Positions 60,257 through 64,000 of a stretch of 64,000 nucleotides of DNA are shown here, in pieces. This stretch comes from Stenotrophomonas sp. BIO128-Bstrain (GTDB taxonomy: Bacteria; Pseudomonadota; Gammaproteobacteria; Xanthomonadales; Xanthomonadaceae): assembly GCF_030128875.1 (NCBI RefSeq), contig NZ_CP124620.1:2232001-2296000 (forward strand), written 5' to 3'. The notes below the pieces were generated by a model, which did no database searches, was not told the origin of the DNA, and was given only the letters and a program-made list of their open reading frames with translations. Numbering within the stretch: position 1 is the stretch's first letter; each line of letters begins with the position of its first letter. Both the position numbers and the translations under genes were made by a program.

Positions 60257-63200
60257 TCAGAACTTGTAGCGGAAGCCCAGCTGCAGCGACCACTGCGACA
60301 CACCGGTGTTGAAACCGTCGGCGTCCGCGTTGGCGAAGGCGCTGTCGGTCACGGTGGCGCTCGTGTTGCCCTGGCGCTCTGCACGGAACTCGTACAGGTA
60401 CTTGCCAGTGGTCGGGTCGATGCCGCGGAAGTTGGCGATGCCCTGGTCAGCATAGAAGCCGAAGTCGTCGATGCGACCCCACTTCTTGTTGAGCAGGTTG
60501 CCCACGTTCTGGATATCGAGCCAGATTTCGGACTTGTGGCCCTTCATGAAGCCCGGCAACTGCTGGGTGATACGCACGTCAAAGGTGTTGACCCAACCGG
60601 CGCGAGCCGAGTTCTGCGGGGTCACCTGGCCGGCGTAACGGTTCAGCTGCGCATTGTTCTCCATCCATGCGAAGAAGGCTTCTTCCATCGCGGCACCGCC
60701 GGTGAACAGCACGTCGCCACGACCCTTCGGCACATAGAACAGGTCGTTGTAGGTGCGGCCGTCGCCGTTCATGTCGTTGGAGTACACGAAGCTGTACGGA
60801 CGACCGGTACGGCCTTCATAGAACATGCCGACCTGGGTCTCGTAGTCACCGAAGAACGCATGCTTCCAGTTCACCGAACCCGAGATGCGGTTGCGGATCT
60901 CGTAACGCGAGCGCGCAAGCGCGTTCTCGTTGGCCTGGAAGATGTAGTTGTTGTTCCAGTTCGAGGTCGCCACCGAGGAGGTGTTGCTGGCAACTTCCTT
61001 CGCATCGGTATAGGTGTAGCCCAGGTTCCAGGCCCAGTCACTGTCCGGGCTGAACGGCTTGGCCAGGGACACGGTGAACTGCGCGGTGCGGCCCTTGTCG
61101 GTGTTGTCCAGCAGCACGGCATCGCTCACCCAGCTCGGGGTGGTCGACTTGGAGGTCGAGGCGTTGGCAACGTTGCCCCAGTAGAAGTTGCGACCGTCCG
61201 GACCGCCGGTGTAGCTCGGCTGCATCAGTTCCAGGCGCTTGAAGTACAGACCATCCTTGACCTTGGTCACCAGCAGCTCGGCCGATGCGACCAGACCGTT
61301 CCACGGCAGTTCGTGATCGAACGCCAGATTGGCCTTGTACACGGACGGGGTGCGGAAATCGTCGGAGACGAAGTTCACGACCTGCTGTGCCGGACGGTTG
61401 CGGTTGTTGTACGGGTAATCGGTGCCCTGGGTGAAGTTCACGCCGTTGTTGGCGTAGATGTTGCCCAGCCACACCTGCGGCGCTTCACCACGGAAGAGGC
61501 CAACGCCACCGCGCAGCTGCGTCGGGCGATCGCTGTCGAAGGTGTAGTTGAAGCCCACGCGCGGCTGCACCAGGAAGCCGTTGTCGCCGATCGAACGGTT
61601 GTCGTAACCGAAGAACTCGCTGGCGCGCTGGTTGTAGGCCGTGTCCTTGTTGGTGTCGTACTTGTCCGCACGCACGCCCAGGGTCAGGGTCAGGTTGTTG
61701 TTGACGTACCACGTGTCCTGCACGAACAGGCCCAGGGTGGTGTAGTCGTAGTCGGCCGCAAGGCTCTCCACGCCACCGTCCACCGGGTTGCGCCAGGTAC
61801 TGACCACCGGCGTGTTGTTACGGAAGCCTTCGATGCCGTTGTAGACCAGGTAACCGTCAATGTTCGGTGCGTACAGGTTGTAGATTTCGTTCTTGCTGTA
61901 ATCCGCACCGAACTTCACGTCATGGTCGCCCAGGGTGAGCGTGCCGGAGGCGAAGTAGTTCCAGGTCTTGGTGTACAGCTCGTTGTACTGGGTGTTGGCT
62001 TCGGTACCCAGGTACAGGGTCGGGTTGGCGACCGACTCGCGGTTCGAGTTCAGACCGCCGAAACCGATCAGGATCGCCGGAGTACCCGGAGCCGACGGAT
62101 TGCGGATGGCCGAGTAATCGCGGTAGCTGGCCTTGATTTCGGTCGAGAAGTTGTCGCTCCAGTCGCTGAACAGCTGGCCGACGTAGGACTCGATCTTCTT
62201 GTCGTGCTGGTACCAGTACGAGCTGATCGAGGCACCGGTGGTCTGGCCGTAGCCGTTGATGCGCAGCTTGTCCTGCTCCAGCTTGCTGTAGCGGAAGCTC
62301 GCACGCTGATTGTCGGTGATGTTCCAGTCCAGCTTCAGCGCGTACTCTTCGAGGTTGGTGTCCGAAGCGGCGTCGTAGCTGCCCGCCGACACGCCATAGC
62401 GCTCCTGGAAGATCTGCTGGGCCTGCGCGATCTGGGCATCGGTGATGGTACCGGCGCCGATGGCGCTGCCGGCGATGTCGGCGCCCGGGGCGGACTGCTC
62501 GAACTTCTCATAGTTGGCGAAGAAGAACAGCTTGTCCTTCACCAGCGGGCCACCCAGCGTGAAGCCGTAGGTCTTCTCGTCTTCGAAACCGTTGAACTTG
62601 CCGCCACCCGGGTTGTCACCGAACCAGCTGCCGTCACGCATGTAGCCGTAGACCGAGCCGTGGAACTCATTGGTACCCGACTTGGTCACGGCATCAACCA
62701 CAGCGCCGGTGGCGCCGGTGATGGTGATGTCGTAGCTGGACAGGTCGACGTTGATGGCTTCGATGGCTTCCATCGAAACCGGCTGGCGACGGGTCGGGAA
62801 GCTGTTGCCTTCCAGGCCAAAGGTGTCGCTGGCGGACACGCCATCGATACGGACGGCGTTGTAGCGCGGGTTCTGGCCGCCGGCGCTGATGCTGCCCGAA
62901 GCCCGGTCAACGAAAGCGACGCGCGGGTCCAGGCGCATCATGTCCTGGATGTTGCCGCCGACGGACGGCATGGCTTCGATCGTTTCCTGGCTGATCGACG
63001 TGCCCGAGCCCATCTTGGTGGCGCTGAACACTTCCGAGCCTGCGGCCACGGCGGTGACCTGCACGGCATCGAGGTTCGTTGCAGCGAGGTCGCCGGTCAG
63101 TGCCGCATTGACGGTACCGATCTGGTTGACGCCGAGGTACACACCCTCTTCCGTCTTGGTGCCTTCACCCGGCTTGTTGATGGTGATGGTGTACGGACCA

Positions 63201-63439
63201 CCCACGCGCAGGCCGCGCGCGTTGTAACGACCCGATGCATCGGTCGTGGCGCGGCTGACGGTGCCCGACTCGGTGTGCGTGATGGTGACTTCTGCACCGA
63301 CGACAGGCGCGCCTGCAGCCGACGTGACCTGACCGCCCACACCGGAAGAGGTGCTCTGGGCGAAGGCGGGAGCGGCGGCAAGTGCAGCCACGAGACCAAG
63401 CGTGAGCTTGGACATCCGGAGACAACGGGAGTGGGTCAT
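60257..63439 (-). CDS. Oar-like TonB-dependent receptor with carboxypeptidase-regulatory-like domain
   Basis: A 1060-residue outer-membrane receptor. It starts MTHSRCLRMSKLTLGLVAAL with a signal peptide cleaved after AFA (residue 27). An Ig-like carboxypeptidase-regulatory domain follows (about 30-110: GAPVVGAEVTITHTESGTVSRATTDASGRYNARGL). The plug domain shows GQNPRYNAVRIDGVSASDTFGLEGN and VDAVTKSGTNEFHGSVYGY. The C-terminus is a beta-barrel ending in the outer-membrane signal SLQLGFRYKF. Oar-like receptors are abundant in Stenotrophomonas and Xanthomonas and have been linked to peptide or polysaccharide uptake; the ligand here is unknown. Inverted repeats upstream suggest regulation. Confidence 0.93.
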   Translation of the reverse strand: MTHSRCLRMSKLTLGLVAALAAAPAFAQSTSSGVGGQVTSAAGAPVVGAEVTITHTESGTVSRATTDASGRYNARGLRVGGPYTITINKPGEGTKTEEGVYLGVNQIGTVNAALTGDLAATNLDAVQVTAVAAGSEVFSATKMGSGTSISQETIEAMPSVGGNIQDMMRLDPRVAFVDRASGSISAGGQNPRYNAVRIDGVSASDTFGLEGNSFPTRRQPVSMEAIEAINVDLSSYDITITGATGAVVDAVTKSGTNEFHGSVYGYMRDGSWFGDNPGGGKFNGFEDEKTYGFTLGGPLVKDKLFFFANYEKFEQSAPGADIAGSAIGAGTITDAQIAQAQQIFQERYGVSAGSYDAASDTNLEEYALKLDWNITDNQRASFRYSKLEQDKLRINGYGQTTGASISSYWYQHDKKIESYVGQLFSDWSDNFSTEIKASYRDYSAIRNPSAPGTPAILIGFGGLNSNRESVANPTLYLGTEANTQYNELYTKTWNYFASGTLTLGDHDVKFGADYSKNEIYNLYAPNIDGYLVYNGIEGFRNNTPVVSTWRNPVDGGVESLAADYDYTTLGLFVQDTWYVNNNLTLTLGVRADKYDTNKDTAYNQRASEFFGYDNRSIGDNGFLVQPRVGFNYTFDSDRPTQLRGGVGLFRGEAPQVWLGNIYANNGVNFTQGTDYPYNNRNRPAQQVVNFVSDDFRTPSVYKANLAFDHELPWNGLVASAELLVTKVKDGLYFKRLELMQPSYTGGPDGRNFYWGNVANASTSKSTTPSWVSDAVLLDNTDKGRTAQFTVSLAKPFSPDSDWAWNLGYTYTDAKEVASNTSSVATSNWNNNYIFQANENALARSRYEIRNRISGSVNWKHAFFGDYETQVGMFYEGRTGRPYSFVYSNDMNGDGRTYNDLFYVPKGRGDVLFTGGAAMEEAFFAWMENNAQLNRYAGQVTPQNSARAGWVNTFDVRITQQLPGFMKGHKSEIWLDIQNVGNLLNKKWGRIDDFGFYADQGIANFRGIDPTTGKYLYEFRAERQGNTSATVTDSAFANADADGFNTGVSQWSLQLGFRYKF

Positions 63440-63562
63440 TGGGGAGTAGCCTCGATGCGAGATTGGCGATGGCGGAGAAAAAAACGCGCCCAAGCAGCCT
63501 TGCTGGCGGCTGACTGGACTTTTATCTGGGTTCCCTAGCCGCGAGCTGGTTTCAGCCGCAAC

Positions 63563-63579
63563 GGTTAACACTAGATTAA
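63563..63579. promoter_or_regulatory. Palindrome upstream of the TonB-dependent receptor
   Basis: GTTAACACTAGATTAAC, an inverted repeat with arms GTTAA/TTAAC about 125 bases before the receptor start, in the only AT-rich patch of the promoter region. It is a likely operator or promoter element. Confidence 0.4.
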
Positions 63580-63593
63580 CACGATAGCCTCGG

Positions 63594-63666
63594 ATTGTGA
63601 CGGTTTGGCGACAAAACACACGCCATCACAACGGGATCATGACGCCATCTTCACATTTGATTGTGA
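63594..63666. promoter_or_regulatory. Cluster of TGTGA/TCACA half-sites upstream of the receptor
   Basis: Half-sites occur at 63595-63599 (TGTGA), 63626-63630 (TCACA), 63651-63655 (TCACA) and 63662-63666 (TGTGA). The last two form the palindrome TCACA-N6-TGTGA, the reverse of the CRP consensus order. They could bind a Clp/CRP-type or other dimeric regulator. Confidence 0.3.
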
Positions 63667-63733
63667 CCGGCTGAATGCGGGCTACTGAGGGCCTCAGCGG
63701 TGTCCGGTTGGCGTTCTGCGGGTTGGCTGGGGA

Positions 63734-63755
63734 GCCGGCCAGCGTCCGGCACTAC
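63734..63755 (-). repeat. GTAG-type REP palindrome, minus orientation
   Basis: Read on the minus strand, GTAGTGCCGGACGCTGGCCGGC, the same family as the pair at 17.3-17.4 kb with one mismatch in the stem. Confidence 0.7.
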
Positions 63756-63760
63756 CCATA

Positions 63761-63820
63761 AGGAGCCCGGGGCAACGTTTAGGAGGCCCGGGGCACATTC
63801 AGGAGGCTCTGGGCAGGTTC
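63761..63820. repeat. Three tandem 20-bp imperfect repeats
   Basis: Units at 63761-63780, 63781-63800 and 63801-63820 share AGGAG-CCCGGGGCA-TT. The repeat starts 5 bases after a REP element and lies in non-coding DNA between the receptor and the dehydrogenase gene. Confidence 0.7.
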
Positions 63821-63847
63821 GCGCCAGCGGCCACGCCTTTGCCGCGC

Positions 63848-64000
63848 TCAGGCGTCGAGAATCTGGCCGCGATACGCCGCGCCGGCAGCGGACAACAGCA
63901 GGACCGCGGCGGCGGCACACTCGGCCGGGTCACGGGCGGTGCGGTCCTCATCCAGCGAGAACGCACGCGCGCGCAGGGCCGTGCGCATCGGGCCCGGCTG
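63848..64000 (-). CDS. Short-chain dehydrogenase/reductase, YciK-like (C-terminal part)
   Basis: The last 50 codons of a gene entering from the right edge. It reads PGPMRTALRARAFSLDEDRT, then RDPAECAAAAVLLLSAAGAA and ends YRGQILDA. The PG-x-MRT-x-LR turn followed by a 'P-x-E-x-A' segment and a G-x-x-x-D-A end is the C-terminal pattern of YciK-type SDR enzymes. The cofactor and active-site motifs are outside the window. Confidence 0.75.
   Translation of the reverse strand, partial: QPGPMRTALRARAFSLDEDRTARDPAECAAAAVLLLSAAGAAYRGQILDA

Overview
The window is GC-rich chromosomal DNA of a gammaproteobacterium in the Xanthomonadaceae, most likely Stenotrophomonas or a close relative. The support is the ispD-ftsB-eno-kdsA-pyrG block, a fimT-pilV-pilW-pilX-pilY1-pilE minor-pilin operon, an Oar-like TonB-dependent receptor, and GTAG-type REP palindromes of the kind described for Stenotrophomonas. 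The genus is inferred, not proven. No rRNA, CRISPR array, integrase or phage gene was seen.

Layout. 1-5.3 kb (minus): end of ispD, ftsB, eno, a small membrane protein, kdsA, pyrG, and a possible small ORF translationally coupled to pyrG. 5.4-17.4 kb: a small secreted protein, parE, a GNAT enzyme, a Pit phosphate transporter with its DUF47 partner, a CorC/HlyC-type protein with an ExoD-like protein, an FMN-binding stress protein, a luciferase-like oxidoreductase, the tRNA hydroxylase TrhO, an FKBP lipoprotein and a flavoprotein. 17.4-23 kb: GNAT and glutamate-synthase-like genes, a UDP-sugar dehydrogenase, a BLUF photoreceptor, a TraB/GumN protein and tRNA-Leu(UAA).

23-35.5 kb is the accessory and most interesting part. 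It holds a small oxygen-responsive set (hemN, group III truncated haemoglobin, a short CcoG-like ferredoxin) with a perfect ANR/FNR box, then a second BLUF protein, a hybrid histidine kinase with an N-terminal pseudo-receiver, and a two-domain KaiC gene broken by a complete 1310-bp ISL3-family element with a perfect 8-bp target duplication. Upstream of kaiC lie tRNA-Cys and three identical tRNA-Gly(GCC) genes, with a 2-kb AT-richer cassette of small orphan genes between two of the tRNA-Gly copies. In Escherichia coli the order is pgsA-glyW-cysT-leuZ (Gly-GCC, Cys-GCA, Leu-UAA). The same order is found here, but opened in two places, so the cluster appears to have acted as an insertion site.

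35.5-46.6 kb (minus): pgsA, uvrC, an NHL-repeat protein, kdsB, lpxK, msbA, exbD, exbB and comEC, a compact envelope and DNA-repair/uptake array. 46.8-51.4 kb: a MASE1 membrane protein with a degenerate kinase core, tRNA-Val, uvrB, a FimT/GspH pseudopilin and tRNA-Asn. 51.4-58.4 kb: the type IV pilus minor-pilin operon, in which pilY1 carries a frameshift at a run of seven C. 58.5-64 kb: ppnN, the Oar-like receptor, repeats, and the end of a short-chain dehydrogenase gene.

The housekeeping genes fit ordinary envelope, DNA-repair and nucleotide functions. The BLUF, pseudo-receiver kinase and KaiC cluster looks like a light- or redox-linked KaiC signalling module that has been inactivated, or split, by an insertion sequence in this strain.
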